64,000 nt of DNA from contig JAYTOA010000182.1 of assembly GCA_043748015.1 (NCBI GenBank), positions 1 through 64,000 on the forward strand, in the 5' to 3' direction. The DNA is from JAIBBG01 sp043748015. Its GTDB lineage: Bacteria; Bacteroidota; Bacteroidia; Flavobacteriales_D; Sanyastnellaceae. The position numbers and the translations under genes were made by a program. Below are positions 19,531-26,959 of the stretch, one piece after another. Every line of letters begins with the position of its first letter. The first letter of the stretch is position 1. A model generated the notes under the pieces. That model saw nothing but the letters and a program-made list of their open reading frames with translations. It searched no databases and was not told where the DNA came from.

Positions 19531-19932
19531 TTATTTCTTATTGTTCTTATTGGTGCGTTGATACATAATTTCCAAACGCGCCTTCGAATAAACGAAGAGT
19601 GCGTTCGAACTTCCGGCAATCTTAAAATATTGATGAGAATCGGCCAGAGGCTGAATATTGAGAAGCAGCGGGTTAAAGCTCTCTGTAGTGCACTGTGATT
19701 GACTTCCCAAATCGATAGTCGCCAGTCCGGATGTCTTTTCCTCCGGCATTTCGCTGATGACACACATATTGTCTGCGATGAAATTTTTCCAGCGAAGGTC
19801 TTCATCACTCAAGGATGAGAGTTGCTTAGCGTTAAACGCAGCGCTCGTCTTTTGACTGGCTGTCGGGCGTTGTGCATTGATTCCCAATACACTGATAAAC
19901 ATTAGAATAATAACTAGTTTAATCTTTTTCAT
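19531..19932 (-). CDS. Small secreted protein of unknown function
   Basis: 133 aa from the ATG at 19932; the longer open frame upstream lacks a signal peptide at its start. The N-terminus MKKIKLVIILMFISVLGINAQ is a good Sec signal peptide. The mature part is polar, with two cysteines (MCVISEM and SQCTTESF) that could form a disulphide, and a basic Lys/Asn-rich tail. No family recognised. It directly precedes the type B cargo gene (8 bp gap), so the two are probably expressed and perhaps act together. Confidence 0.7.
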   Translation of the reverse strand: MKKIKLVIILMFISVLGINAQRPTASQKTSAAFNAKQLSSLSDEDLRWKNFIADNMCVISEMPEEKTSGLATIDLGSQSQCTTESFNPLLLNIQPLADSHQYFKIAGSSNALFVYSKARLEIMYQRTNKNNKK

Positions 19933-20048
19933 ATCTGTTAAATGTACTTTCATGTGACTTGACAAATGTATCCATTCAAAAGTTGTATTGAAATTGAAAT
20001 TAATCAGTATTTGCTTTCCTGATAAATTCGCGCCCTTCAAAATCGCAT

Positions 20049-21209
20049 ATGCCCATCCTCCAAGTAATTACCGCAACGCATCTTAAACAGTGGGAAGGTG
20101 TGCCTGATCTCATCTATAAAAATGACACAAACTGGATACCACACATCAAACAAGATGTCGCAAGAATTTTCGATCCGGCGGCTAACAAATTATTCAATGA
20201 CGGCAATGCAGCACGATGGATAGTTGCGAATAATGATGGCATCGCCATTGGACGAATTGCCGCCTTTCATTCCAAAAAATATTCAGATGCCCAATCACAG
20301 AAGACCGGTGGCATTGGTTTTTTTGAATGTATAGACGACGCCAATATTGCGAGTCAATTGCTGGATACTGCAGTCAATTGGCTCAAAACAGAAGGCATGC
20401 AAGCAGTTGATGGTCCTATTAATTTTGGTGAAAAGGAGGCTTATTGGGGATTGCTGGTCATGAATTTCACTGACATGAGCAGTTTTCGGATGAACTACAA
20501 TCCACCTTACTATAAGAAGTTTTTCGAAGACTTCGGATTCAAGACATATTACGAACAACTCTGTTATAAGCGCGATCTTCATGTTCCGGCACAGGAAGTT
20601 TTCGTGCGGAAAACCGATGAGCTAATGAAAGATCCCGGATACCGCATCGCCAATGCCCGTGGCCGATCAATTGAAGAAATTGCATTCGATTTCGTTACCA
20701 TTTACAACGCCTCGTGGGCGGGACTTGCAGGATTCAAGGAAATGCATCCCGCTCAGGCATTGCAAGCCATAAGGACTATGCAAAGGGTTATGGACCCTGA
20801 TATCATGGTTTTTGTTTATCACAATGAAAAACCAATCGCCTTCTACATCAATCTACCTGAAGTGAATGAGTTTATGCAACATGTCAATGGAAATCTGAAT
20901 TGGCTCGGCATCATCAAATTTCTCTATCACAAACAATTCGGGAAAAGACATACGATGGTAGGAATTGTATTTGGTGTCAGCAGAGAATATCATGGAAAAG
21001 GAGTTGAAGGAGCGATGATCAAATGGAGTGAGGAAAACATAGTTACGCTGAATCGATATAATGAAACAATCATGACGTGGATTGGAGATTTCAATCCGAA
21101 AATGATGCACGTTGCGGAAAATCTTGGCGCATCACTTTACCGCAAACTCATTACTTATCGAATGCTCTTTGATAAAAGTCAAGTTTTTAAACGACTTGAA
21201 AAGGCTTGA
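20049..21209 (+). CDS. GNAT-like acetyltransferase-fold protein
   Basis: 386 aa, cytoplasmic, no signal peptide. Two regions look like GNAT N-acetyltransferase halves: an N-terminal part with RWIVANNDGIAIGRIAAF (beta4/beta5-like), and a C-terminal part (GIVFGVSREYHGKGVEGAMIKW) whose R-x-x-x-G-K-G-x-E segment resembles the acetyl-CoA pyrophosphate loop. The closing IGDFNPKMMHVAENLGA is GNAT-like too. The family is common as a hypothetical in Bacteroidota. Substrate unknown. It is divergent from the small secreted protein and precedes the tRNA cluster. Confidence 0.72.
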   Translation: MPILQVITATHLKQWEGVPDLIYKNDTNWIPHIKQDVARIFDPAANKLFNDGNAARWIVANNDGIAIGRIAAFHSKKYSDAQSQKTGGIGFFECIDDANIASQLLDTAVNWLKTEGMQAVDGPINFGEKEAYWGLLVMNFTDMSSFRMNYNPPYYKKFFEDFGFKTYYEQLCYKRDLHVPAQEVFVRKTDELMKDPGYRIANARGRSIEEIAFDFVTIYNASWAGLAGFKEMHPAQALQAIRTMQRVMDPDIMVFVYHNEKPIAFYINLPEVNEFMQHVNGNLNWLGIIKFLYHKQFGKRHTMVGIVFGVSREYHGKGVEGAMIKWSEENIVTLNRYNETIMTWIGDFNPKMMHVAENLGASLYRKLITYRMLFDKSQVFKRLEKA

Positions 21210-21265
21210 TAGGCAAGGGATTCGTGATCTTGCTCAAAACAATTTCGATTAATTCTCAACAAGAG

Positions 21266-21295
21266 TTGCAACGAAAAGTTGAGTGAGTATATTTG
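21266..21295 (+). promoter_or_regulatory. Bacteroidota-type promoter for the tRNA-Lys gene
   Basis: TTG at 21266-21268, a 19-nt spacer, then TATATTTG at 21288-21295, matching the -33 TTTG / -7 TAnnTTTG consensus of the Bacteroidota primary sigma factor. It lies 25 nt before the tRNA. Confidence 0.65.
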
Positions 21296-21320
21296 CGCCC
21301 GCTTTTCAGGAAAGCGAGAT

Positions 21321-21393
21321 GATTCCGTAGCTCAGCTGGTAGAGCAATACACTTTTAATGTATGGGCCCTGGGTTCGAATCCCAGCGGGATCA
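21321..21393 (+). tRNA. tRNA-Lys(TTT)
   Basis: Full cloverleaf of 73 nt. The acceptor GATTCCG pairs with CGGGATC (one G-T pair), the anticodon stem is ATACA/TGTAT with loop CTTTTAA giving anticodon TTT, and the T-arm is CTGGG TTCGAAT CCCAG. The 3' CCA is not encoded. Followed at 21411 by a strong terminator. Confidence 0.96.
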
Positions 21394-21410
21394 CAAAAGC
21401 AGAAGAAATT

Positions 21411-21443
21411 CGAGGACAGCAAGTACTGTCCTCGTTTGTTCTT
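21411..21443 (+). terminator. Intrinsic terminator after tRNA-Lys
   Basis: Perfect 9-bp stem CGAGGACAG / CTGTCCTCG with a 6-nt loop (21411-21434), followed by TTTGTTCTT. Confidence 0.8.
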
Positions 21444-21459
21444 CATCAAAACTGAATTT

Positions 21460-21544
21460 GCCCTGGTGGTGAAATTGGTAGACACGTACGTTTGAGGGGC
21501 GTATTTCGCAAGATGTGCTGGTTCGAGTCCAGTCCAGGGCACCA
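21460..21544 (+). tRNA. tRNA-Leu(GAG)
   Basis: Class II tRNA with a long variable arm. The acceptor GCCCTGG pairs with CCAGGGC, the anticodon stem is TACGT/GCGTA with loop TTGAGGG giving anticodon GAG, and the T-arm is CTGG TTCGAGT CCAG. The 3' CCA is encoded (21542-21544), unlike the other tRNAs here. Confidence 0.95.
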
Positions 21545-21550
21545 ATGTGG

Positions 21551-21597
21551 TTTGCATCAGGAATTTTGTAAAGGACATTATTCCGGATGCAAATTTT
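21551..21597 (+). terminator. Likely terminator after tRNA-Leu(GAG)
   Basis: Inverted repeat TTTGCATC (21551-21558) / GATGCAAA (21586-21593), reinforced by inner GGAAT / ATTCC, then TTTT. The large inner loop makes it less certain than its neighbours. Confidence 0.6.
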
Positions 21598-21625
21598 CCA
21601 GACAAAAAATCATTCATACTTTAAG

Positions 21626-21844
21626 GGAGTGAAGTTCTCCTTCAAAAAAACTTCTGAGGCACGGAGCTGATGAGATCACTTTTTACCGAAGTGGCGGAAT
21701 TGGTAGACGTGTCCCGACTGCAAGTCGGGATGCCGAAAGATGTGAGGGAAATAAAATCTGGAGTGAAGTTCTCCATCAAAAAACTTCTGTGGCGCGAAGC
21801 TGATGAGATCACTTTTTACCGAAGTGGCGGAATTGGTAGACGTG
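21626..21844 (+). repeat. Tandem direct duplication containing tRNA-Leu 5' halves
   Basis: An about 86-bp unit beginning GGAGTGAAGTTCTCC occurs at 21626-21711 and again at 21760-21844, 134 bp apart, with roughly five substitutions and one 1-nt indel. Each unit ends in the 5' half of a tRNA-Leu gene (acceptor, D-arm). The first copy leads into the broken GCA-type body, the second into the intact tRNA-Leu(CAG). Confidence 0.85.
21685..21747 (+). pseudogene. Truncated tRNA-Leu-like gene with GCA anticodon arm (copy A)
   Basis: The 5' acceptor strand ACCGAAG and the Leu-type D-arm are identical to the intact tRNA-Leu(CAG) at 21818. The anticodon arm is CCCGA / CTGCAAG / TCGGG, which would read GCA (cysteine). 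A variable arm follows, then homology ends at GTGAGGG: the T-loop and 3' acceptor strand are missing and replaced by unrelated sequence. It cannot fold as a complete tRNA. Confidence 0.8.
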
Positions 21845-21899
21845 CACGTTTCAGGTGCGTGTGCTGCAAGGCGTGAGGGTTCGAGTCCCTTCTTCGGTA
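21818..21899 (+). tRNA. tRNA-Leu(CAG)
   Basis: Class II tRNA. Acceptor ACCGAAG/CTTCGGT is fully paired, anticodon stem CACGT/GCGTG has loop TTCAGGT giving anticodon CAG, a long variable arm is present, and the T-arm is GAGGG TTCGAGT CCCTT. CCA is not encoded. This is the only intact member of the four related tRNA-Leu bodies between 21.68 and 22.43 kb. Confidence 0.94.
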
Positions 21900-21900
21900 C

Positions 21901-21930
21901 GAAGAGGTCGTCAGTAGTGACGGCCTTTTC
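21901..21930 (+). terminator. Terminator hairpin after tRNA-Leu(CAG), loop GTAG
   Basis: Stem GAAGAGGTCGTCA / TGACGGCCTTTTC (13 bp with two G-T pairs), loop GTAG. The U-rich arm TTTTC doubles as the terminator tail. The same stem recurs at 22034 and 22431 with other loops. Confidence 0.8.
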
Positions 21931-21960
21931 AATTAAAAATCAAAAAGACAAGACGAAAAG

Positions 21961-22062
21961 GAATTGATAGACGCGTCCCGACTGCAAGTCGGGATGTTGT
22001 AAAACGTGAGGGTTCGAGTCCCTCCTTCGGTACGAAGAGGTCGTCAGCTTGACGGCCTTTTC
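21961..22062 (+). repeat. Direct repeat: tRNA-Leu-like 3' body with GCA anticodon arm plus terminator (copy C)
   Basis: 21961-22032 holds a D-arm, the CCCGA/CTGCAAG/TCGGG anticodon arm (would read GCA), a variable arm, T-arm GAGGG TTCGAGT CCCTC and 3' acceptor CTTCGGT. The 5' acceptor strand is degenerate, so it is not a functional tRNA. The terminator hairpin at 22034-22062 has loop GCT. The first 86 bp are identical to the copy at 22358. Confidence 0.85.
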
Positions 22063-22090
22063 AATTTACTTTTACTGAAACCTCTTTCCA

Positions 22091-22351
22091 ATGTATTTCT
22101 GCTATATCCTCTATTCCAAAAGTCTCGACAAATTTTATGTAGGCTCTTGTTCCGATCTGGAAAACAGAATTAGAAAACACAATCTCGGGCATGCAACATT
22201 TACGTCAACAGGCATTCCCTGGGAGCTGAAATGGTCGCGTTCATTCGAAACAAATTCACTCGCTCTTCAATTCGAAAAATCTGTGAAGAAGAAAAAATCA
22301 AGAATCTATATTGAGAAACTAATCAAAGAAACTTGGATAGAAATACACTGA
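22091..22351 (+). CDS. Small GIY-YIG nuclease-family protein
   Basis: 86 aa stand-alone GIY-YIG domain of the UvrC-N/UPF0213-like group. Motif residues are YILYS (the GIY position) at 5-9, YVGSC (the YIG position) at 16-20, NRIRKHN with the catalytic Arg and His, and the metal-binding Glu in LALQFEKSVKKKK near residue 61. A lysine-rich C-terminus could contact DNA. Stand-alone members are presumed endonucleases but few have been studied. The gene starts 28 bp after one tRNA-like repeat's terminator and stops 7 bp before the next identical repeat, so it sits exactly between the direct repeats. No promoter is obvious. Confidence 0.85.
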   Translation: MYFCYILYSKSLDKFYVGSCSDLENRIRKHNLGHATFTSTGIPWELKWSRSFETNSLALQFEKSVKKKKSRIYIEKLIKETWIEIH

Positions 22352-22357
22352 TCCTTA

Positions 22358-22460
22358 GAATTGATAGACGCGTCCCGACTGCAAGTCGGGATGTTGTAAA
22401 ACGTGAGGGTTCGAGTCCCTCCTTCGGTACGAAGAGGTCGTCAAACATGACGGCCTTTTC
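22358..22460 (+). repeat. Direct repeat: tRNA-Leu-like 3' body with GCA anticodon arm plus terminator (copy D)
   Basis: 22358-22443 is identical to 21961-22046. It shares the anticodon arm reading GCA, variable arm, T-arm and 3' acceptor strand; the 5' acceptor strand is absent (preceded by the GIY-YIG stop and ATCCTTA). The terminator stem continues to 22460 with loop AACA, different from copies B and C. Confidence 0.85.
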
Positions 22461-22485
22461 AATTATTAGAAACAAAAAAAATCGA

Positions 22486-22507
22486 ATACGAATTTCACAG
22501 TTCGTAT
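22486..22507 (+). repeat. Short inverted repeat upstream of the DAHP synthase gene
   Basis: ATACGAA (22486-22492) and TTCGTAT (22501-22507) are perfect 7-bp inverted arms with an 8-nt spacer, about 105 bp before the next gene. It could be an operator or a chance hairpin; there is no T-run. Confidence 0.35.
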
Positions 22508-22612
22508 GCTGCGAATGGAATTGCGATCAACTTTTAACTGTAGCCTTAACCGCTGCTAAGAACGAATGCGAACTTCAATGACTAATTTCGTGTTTTATTC
22601 CTAAAATTCAAT

Positions 22613-23734
22613 ATGCCGGAGCATCATCTGTCAAACATTCAAAGCGTTCATCGTTGGTGGCCTTCTACTTCAAAGCCTCTGCTCATCAGTGGTCCATGCA
22701 GTGTTGAAACTGAACTACAATTGATCACTACAGCCAAGCAACTCGCCGCCACTCACAAACCACATTTTCTGCGCGGTGGAATATGGAAACCACGCACCCG
22801 ACCCGACTCATTCGAAGGCGTCGGTGTAATCGGTCTGGAATGGATGGTTAACGCGAAACGAGAAACCGGTCTACCGATTATCACCGAAGTGGCAACTGCC
22901 GAACATGTCGAGCTCTGTTTGAAGTTTGGTTTCGATGCACTTTGGATCGGTGCCAGGACAACGGTCAATCCGTTTTCTGTCCAGGAAATAGCAGATGCAC
23001 TTAAAGGTGTGGATATTCCTATCATTGTTAAGAATCCAGTTAATCCCGACCTGCAACTTTGGATGGGTGCAATTGAACGAATTGCGCGCAGTGGCATCAC
23101 TAAAATTGTTGCCATGCATCGCGGGTTTTCTCATTTCGGAGCAAGCATCTATCGCAACAAACCAATGTGGGAAATTCCAATTGCTCTCAAAACGCAATTT
23201 CCTGAGCTCGCCATTTTCTGTGATCCAAGTCACATATGTGGACGACGCGATCTTTTGCAACAGGTCGCTCAGAAAGCACTCGACCTCGGCATGGAAGGCT
23301 TGATGATTGAAAGCCATATCGATCCCGACAAGGCATGGAGTGATGCTGCACAACAAATCACTCCGGATATACTCTCCGAACTCATCAATAACCTTCATGT
23401 CAGAGTTGCCTCAACTGACGATGTTCACTTCACGAACGAATTACAATCACTTCGCTCGCGAATCGATAAAGTGGACGAGGAAATCATTCATCTTATTAAA
23501 GACAGGATGAATATTACCGAAGAACTTGGCCATTACAAGAAGGAACACAACATCACCATTTTACAAGTGGAACGATGGAAGGAAATCATCGAAACACGCA
23601 CTATGCTTGCGGAAAAATTAGGACTCTCATCCGAATTCATTGAGAGATATCTGGAGCTATTGCATAAAGAATCCATACAAACTCAGACACGTGTGATGAA
23701 TGAAGACGTGGATATACCCGTTGCCAAAAAGTAA
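22613..23734 (+). CDS. Bifunctional DAHP synthase / chorismate mutase (type II)
   Basis: 373 aa. The N-terminal domain (about 15-255) is a type I-beta, KDO8P-synthase-like 3-deoxy-7-phosphoheptulonate synthase with LISGPCSVET, FLRGGIWKPRTRP, the metal/substrate residues in AMHRGFSHF and CDPSHICGRRDLL, and IESHIDPDKAWSDA. The C-terminal domain (about 275-360) is an AroQ chorismate mutase with LRSRIDKVDEEIIHLIKDRM and KKEHNITILQVERWKEI. It thus covers the first shikimate step and the branch to prephenate, a fusion typical of Bacteroidota that also allows feedback control. It stands alone after the tRNA cluster. Confident. Confidence 0.94.
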   Translation: MPEHHLSNIQSVHRWWPSTSKPLLISGPCSVETELQLITTAKQLAATHKPHFLRGGIWKPRTRPDSFEGVGVIGLEWMVNAKRETGLPIITEVATAEHVELCLKFGFDALWIGARTTVNPFSVQEIADALKGVDIPIIVKNPVNPDLQLWMGAIERIARSGITKIVAMHRGFSHFGASIYRNKPMWEIPIALKTQFPELAIFCDPSHICGRRDLLQQVAQKALDLGMEGLMIESHIDPDKAWSDAAQQITPDILSELINNLHVRVASTDDVHFTNELQSLRSRIDKVDEEIIHLIKDRMNITEELGHYKKEHNITILQVERWKEIIETRTMLAEKLGLSSEFIERYLELLHKESIQTQTRVMNEDVDIPVAKK

Positions 23735-23745
23735 AGCGCCGGAGT

Positions 23746-24360
23746 CTATTTAATTTTCACCTGAAACATTTTCTGGTCTCCGATAAATCCTTCGAGTTTA
23801 TCATTTGCCACTACAGGACCAACTCCGGCTGGCGTTCCGGTAAAAATCATATCTCCAATTTTGAGCGTCATATATTTTGATATATGAGCGATGATTTTAT
23901 CAAATGAAAAAATCATATCACTACTATTTCCGATTTGTATTTGCTCTCCATTCTTTTTCATGGTGAAAGAAATGTCATTCAGATCCGTGAATTCATTTGT
24001 TGCAATAAAATCCTGACTTATCACAGCAGATCCGTCAAAACCTTTTGCCTTTTCCCAAGGAAGCCCTTTCTGCTTCAACTCTTCCTGAATATCCCGCGCA
24101 GTAAAATCAATGCCCAATCCAATCTCATCGTAATACCGCTTTGCAAATTCTTCGCGGATATTTTTACCAAGGCGTTTGATACGGATGACCAACTCCACTT
24201 CATAGTGTAGATCATTGCACCATTCAGGAATAAAAAATGGATTGCCTTTCGGCAATATCGCGGAGTCCGGCTTGCAGAAAAAAACCGGTTCGGCAGGGAC
24301 TTGATTGCCCAACTCTTTTGCGTGTTCTGAATAATTTCTACCGATGCAAACTATCTTCAT
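23746..24360 (-). CDS. Fumarylacetoacetate hydrolase-family protein
   Basis: 204 aa from the ATG at 24360 (MKIVCIGRNYSEHAKEL). The longer open frame upstream is not homologous. Shows the FAH fold markers: NYSEHAKEL, PVFFCKPDSAI, HYEVELVIRI with the metal-binding glutamates, GIDFTARDIQ, KGFDGSAVI, and IFTGTPAGVGPV. Family members are metal-dependent hydrolases, decarboxylases or isomerases of acylpyruvates and related diketo acids (for example oxaloacetate tautomerase/decarboxylase). The exact substrate is not evident from the neighbours. Convergent with the DAHP synthase gene, 11 bp apart. Confidence 0.88.
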   Translation of the reverse strand: MKIVCIGRNYSEHAKELGNQVPAEPVFFCKPDSAILPKGNPFFIPEWCNDLHYEVELVIRIKRLGKNIREEFAKRYYDEIGLGIDFTARDIQEELKQKGLPWEKAKGFDGSAVISQDFIATNEFTDLNDISFTMKKNGEQIQIGNSSDMIFSFDKIIAHISKYMTLKIGDMIFTGTPAGVGPVVANDKLEGFIGDQKMFQVKIK

Positions 24361-24437
24361 GACTTCAAGGAATTGATGCAATAGTAATGACAGAAACAAA
24401 TAGCGCATTCCATTGCGCAGTTATACGAAGTGCACCT

Positions 24438-25790
24438 TCATCGTACGAACTCGATGGAAACTCTTCTGTCGCTATATGTTTCAGTGCGAGAATCTCTGTC
24501 ACCAAAATACTTGGTAATAAATCGCTCTTGTGGTAAACCACTTGCGGCTAAAAATACCTTCACTTCATTCGCACGCTTTTGTGAAAGAAGAAGATTGCGT
24601 GCAGTATCTCCTGATTTGTCCGCATAGCCTGTAACGATCAATTTCAGCGAAGGACTTCGTGCAAGAATGTCGACGATTTCATTCAATGATAGTTTTGATC
24701 CCGCATCCAAAGCAAATGAACCGGTGGCGAAATAAATGTTCATTGATTGAGGAAGATTGCTCACTGTCCCTTCCCCTTTAGCGGGTGGTAAATTTGCGCG
24801 TCCGCCATCCGCGACATCACTACCGCTATTCATTTTCACGAGGGCAAACACCATCTCACGAAGGTCATCGATCTGCTTTTGCATGGTCAGATTTTTATCG
24901 TTCTGCTGTTGTTGCCACATTTTCATTTGCTCATTACGCAGATCATCTATCTGTTTCTGCATGCCGTCGAGCTTCGAATTATTTACTTCGAGTAATTTCA
25001 AAACCTGTGCTGCAAATTCGTTATCAGTAGTTGCTGCATTCTGTTGTGCAGAATCCTTCCCGATGATTGTCGTGTCCTTGAAATTGATCAATGCCATTGA
25101 TTCATCGCTCAACTTCACCTTGATTGGATCCAATGGTTTCTTAGGATCGTAACTCGTATACTCTTTGATCAGTCGCTGCTTTGCTGCATCATCTATTACC
25201 GTTTCATCACTTGAAGAGACAATCAACAAGTTACCTTCGCCGAAAATTCCCAGCTCCATATTCACCAGCAATTTCAAATCGCTGAGTTCCTTCTGAAGAT
25301 AAAATTTCTGCATGCGCAATTTCGAATCATCATCAGCAGCACCTGCAGTATAATCGGTTGATGAAAAATCAAGAGCATCAATGGACGCAATTTTATTCTC
25401 TACCATTTTCGAGAATCCTTTAAAGTCTTTTAGCTTCTCGTATTCATAAAAATCCAATGCGCCCTTTACAATATTATTCAGATCGCGAATGGTTTCCTTT
25501 TTAGAATTCTTCAGTTTGACATCGCCGCCTTTTAGTTCTGCGCAACGATCGATATATAAATTGAGATAAGAACTTACGAGATCCTGAAATTGATCCAAGT
25601 GCAGCTGATCTGCCGGCTCGTAATAATTGATGACGATTCGGTGTTCGGCTGTTCTTGTCGGCACCAGATCACTACCGCTCCCGGTTGTATCACTCGGAAA
25701 ATGATTAATTACGGTGGTCCTTTGCGCGTACATTTCTATACCACAAAAAATCGGAACCACTAGAATTATCAGCACTCTGAGCGCAATCAT
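24438..25790 (-). CDS. OmpA-family outer-membrane protein with coiled-coil stalk
   Basis: 450 aa. A signal peptide (about 1-22) precedes a long alpha-helical region (about 50-240). A coiled coil with two copies of the nonamer MQKQIDDLR (near residues 278 and 304), separated by a Gln-rich stretch, follows. The C-terminal OmpA/MotB peptidoglycan-binding domain (about 350-450) has IYFATGS, GSKLSLNEIVDIL, GYADKSGD, SQKRANEVKVFL and DRRVSIEF. It likely tethers the outer membrane to the cell wall. No N-terminal beta-barrel is seen, so anchoring is unclear. Monocistronic by context. Confidence 0.85.
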   Translation of the reverse strand: MIALRVLIILVVPIFCGIEMYAQRTTVINHFPSDTTGSGSDLVPTRTAEHRIVINYYEPADQLHLDQFQDLVSSYLNLYIDRCAELKGGDVKLKNSKKETIRDLNNIVKGALDFYEYEKLKDFKGFSKMVENKIASIDALDFSSTDYTAGAADDDSKLRMQKFYLQKELSDLKLLVNMELGIFGEGNLLIVSSSDETVIDDAAKQRLIKEYTSYDPKKPLDPIKVKLSDESMALINFKDTTIIGKDSAQQNAATTDNEFAAQVLKLLEVNNSKLDGMQKQIDDLRNEQMKMWQQQQNDKNLTMQKQIDDLREMVFALVKMNSGSDVADGGRANLPPAKGEGTVSNLPQSMNIYFATGSFALDAGSKLSLNEIVDILARSPSLKLIVTGYADKSGDTARNLLLSQKRANEVKVFLAASGLPQERFITKYFGDRDSRTETYSDRRVSIEFVR

Positions 25791-25960
25791 GTTAGGTCGT
25801 CAAATGTACTTTTTGAAGACCAATCTGCGATTAATCTAGATGAATTAAGCGAGAATAATTATGAACGCGTTATGAACATGAAATACACTCGCGCTGAGGC
25901 CTGTTGCATTCCTCCAACCCAACAATTGAGAAGTTTTTATATTTCCGAAAAATTACTTCC

Positions 25961-26947
25961 ATGACTCAACGATTATCCATCTTAGGCATCTGTGTTGTCT
26001 TTGTGTCTTTTCTTTTTTCCTGCAAGAAAAAAGATGCAGAAGAAGTCATCACCACGCCTGCAACGCCTATAACTTGTACTCCCGCTTATGCATTCAACGC
26101 GGGTAGTAGCACCGGACCTCGTCTGATTTTTAAATTCAAATTCGATAGTACGCAAACGCGCCTCAACAATATTGGACAACCTGCGACAGTACCTTCCGGA
26201 CATGCGGCGCAATCCCCGGATTTCAGATTTATGAGTCAACATTACATTGAATTGGCAGGTGATTTTGACATGCTTGGAGCCGGACAAGTGTTGTATGTAG
26301 GACAAGAAACGACAGCAGGCGGGCCAAATGCTATCAACTATTGTTCATCAACTATTACAGGTAATGATGAAATATTTTTCTCAAAACCATTGAGTGAAAT
26401 TACTGCGGGCTCCTACAAGTGGCTGCGCGTTTCCCTGGCCTATCAGAACTACGACATACTCTACAAATCTTCTTTACTACCCGGCAATCAAATCGGGCTT
26501 GGATCCATCGCATCATTTCTTGGATTCAGAACCTATGTGAACAGCTATGACATGAATGGAACATCTTATGCTCCAAGCGAAAGCACTGGAGGACCGGGCA
26601 ATCACAGTCAAGGATATTGGGGATTTGTTACAAATGTTTTCGGAACGAATTTTTTCACTGATGGACAAGCGCCGGAAGGAGCCACAACTGTTCCGAATCC
26701 ATTTATCGGCTCGCCTGTTCCGGCTGGAAGCTGTGTTGTAACAGGACAGTTTGTGAATGCGGGAATGATCAATTCACCGCTTGTGATTACGGGAAGTGAA
26801 TCACAAGATATTGTTATCACCGTTTCACTTTCCACGAATAAAAGTTTCGAATGGATTGAGGTAACTGCTGACAATTACTTCCAACCGGAAATCGGAGAGG
26901 CAGTTGTGGACATGGGAATTCGCGGGCTGATTCCGATGAAGAACTGA
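25961..26947 (+). CDS. Uncharacterised lipoprotein
   Basis: 328 aa from the ATG at 25961; the longer frame upstream lacks a signal at its start. N-terminus MTQRLSILGICVVFVSFLFSC is a lipoprotein signal with lipobox LFSC followed by a KKKD stretch. The body is Gly/Thr/Ser-rich with beta-strand character (SGTPRLIFKFKFDSTQ-like and PLVITGSESQDIVITVSLS segments) and ends in RGLIPMKN. No domain recognised; possibly a surface-exposed lipoprotein. Convergent with psd, 12 bp apart. Confidence 0.7.
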   Translation: MTQRLSILGICVVFVSFLFSCKKKDAEEVITTPATPITCTPAYAFNAGSSTGPRLIFKFKFDSTQTRLNNIGQPATVPSGHAAQSPDFRFMSQHYIELAGDFDMLGAGQVLYVGQETTAGGPNAINYCSSTITGNDEIFFSKPLSEITAGSYKWLRVSLAYQNYDILYKSSLLPGNQIGLGSIASFLGFRTYVNSYDMNGTSYAPSESTGGPGNHSQGYWGFVTNVFGTNFFTDGQAPEGATTVPNPFIGSPVPAGSCVVTGQFVNAGMINSPLVITGSESQDIVITVSLSTNKSFEWIEVTADNYFQPEIGEAVVDMGIRGLIPMKN

Positions 26948-26959
26948 TAGAAAAAAAAA

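Larger units (their letters stand above)
21961..22460 (+). mobile_element. Candidate tRNA-associated GIY-YIG element bounded by 86-bp direct repeats
   Basis: Two 86-bp perfect direct repeats (21961-22046 and 22358-22443, period 397 bp), each a tRNA-Leu 3' body plus terminator, enclose a single GIY-YIG nuclease gene. The 3' tRNA end is regenerated at each repeat, as with elements that insert into tRNA genes. No integrase or transposase is present. Element status is inference from layout. Confidence 0.5.

Noticed and set aside
21626..22460. Repeat cluster resembling a CRISPR array
   Set aside because: The repeats are tRNA bodies and terminators of different lengths with irregular spacing and a gene between them; no short uniform repeats or unique spacers, and no cas genes.
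22333..22581. 82-codon open frame overlapping the GIY-YIG gene end and repeat copy D
   Set aside because: Its sequence is the translation of tRNA-like DNA (REGSSPSFGT comes from the T-arm and acceptor strand), so it is not a protein gene.
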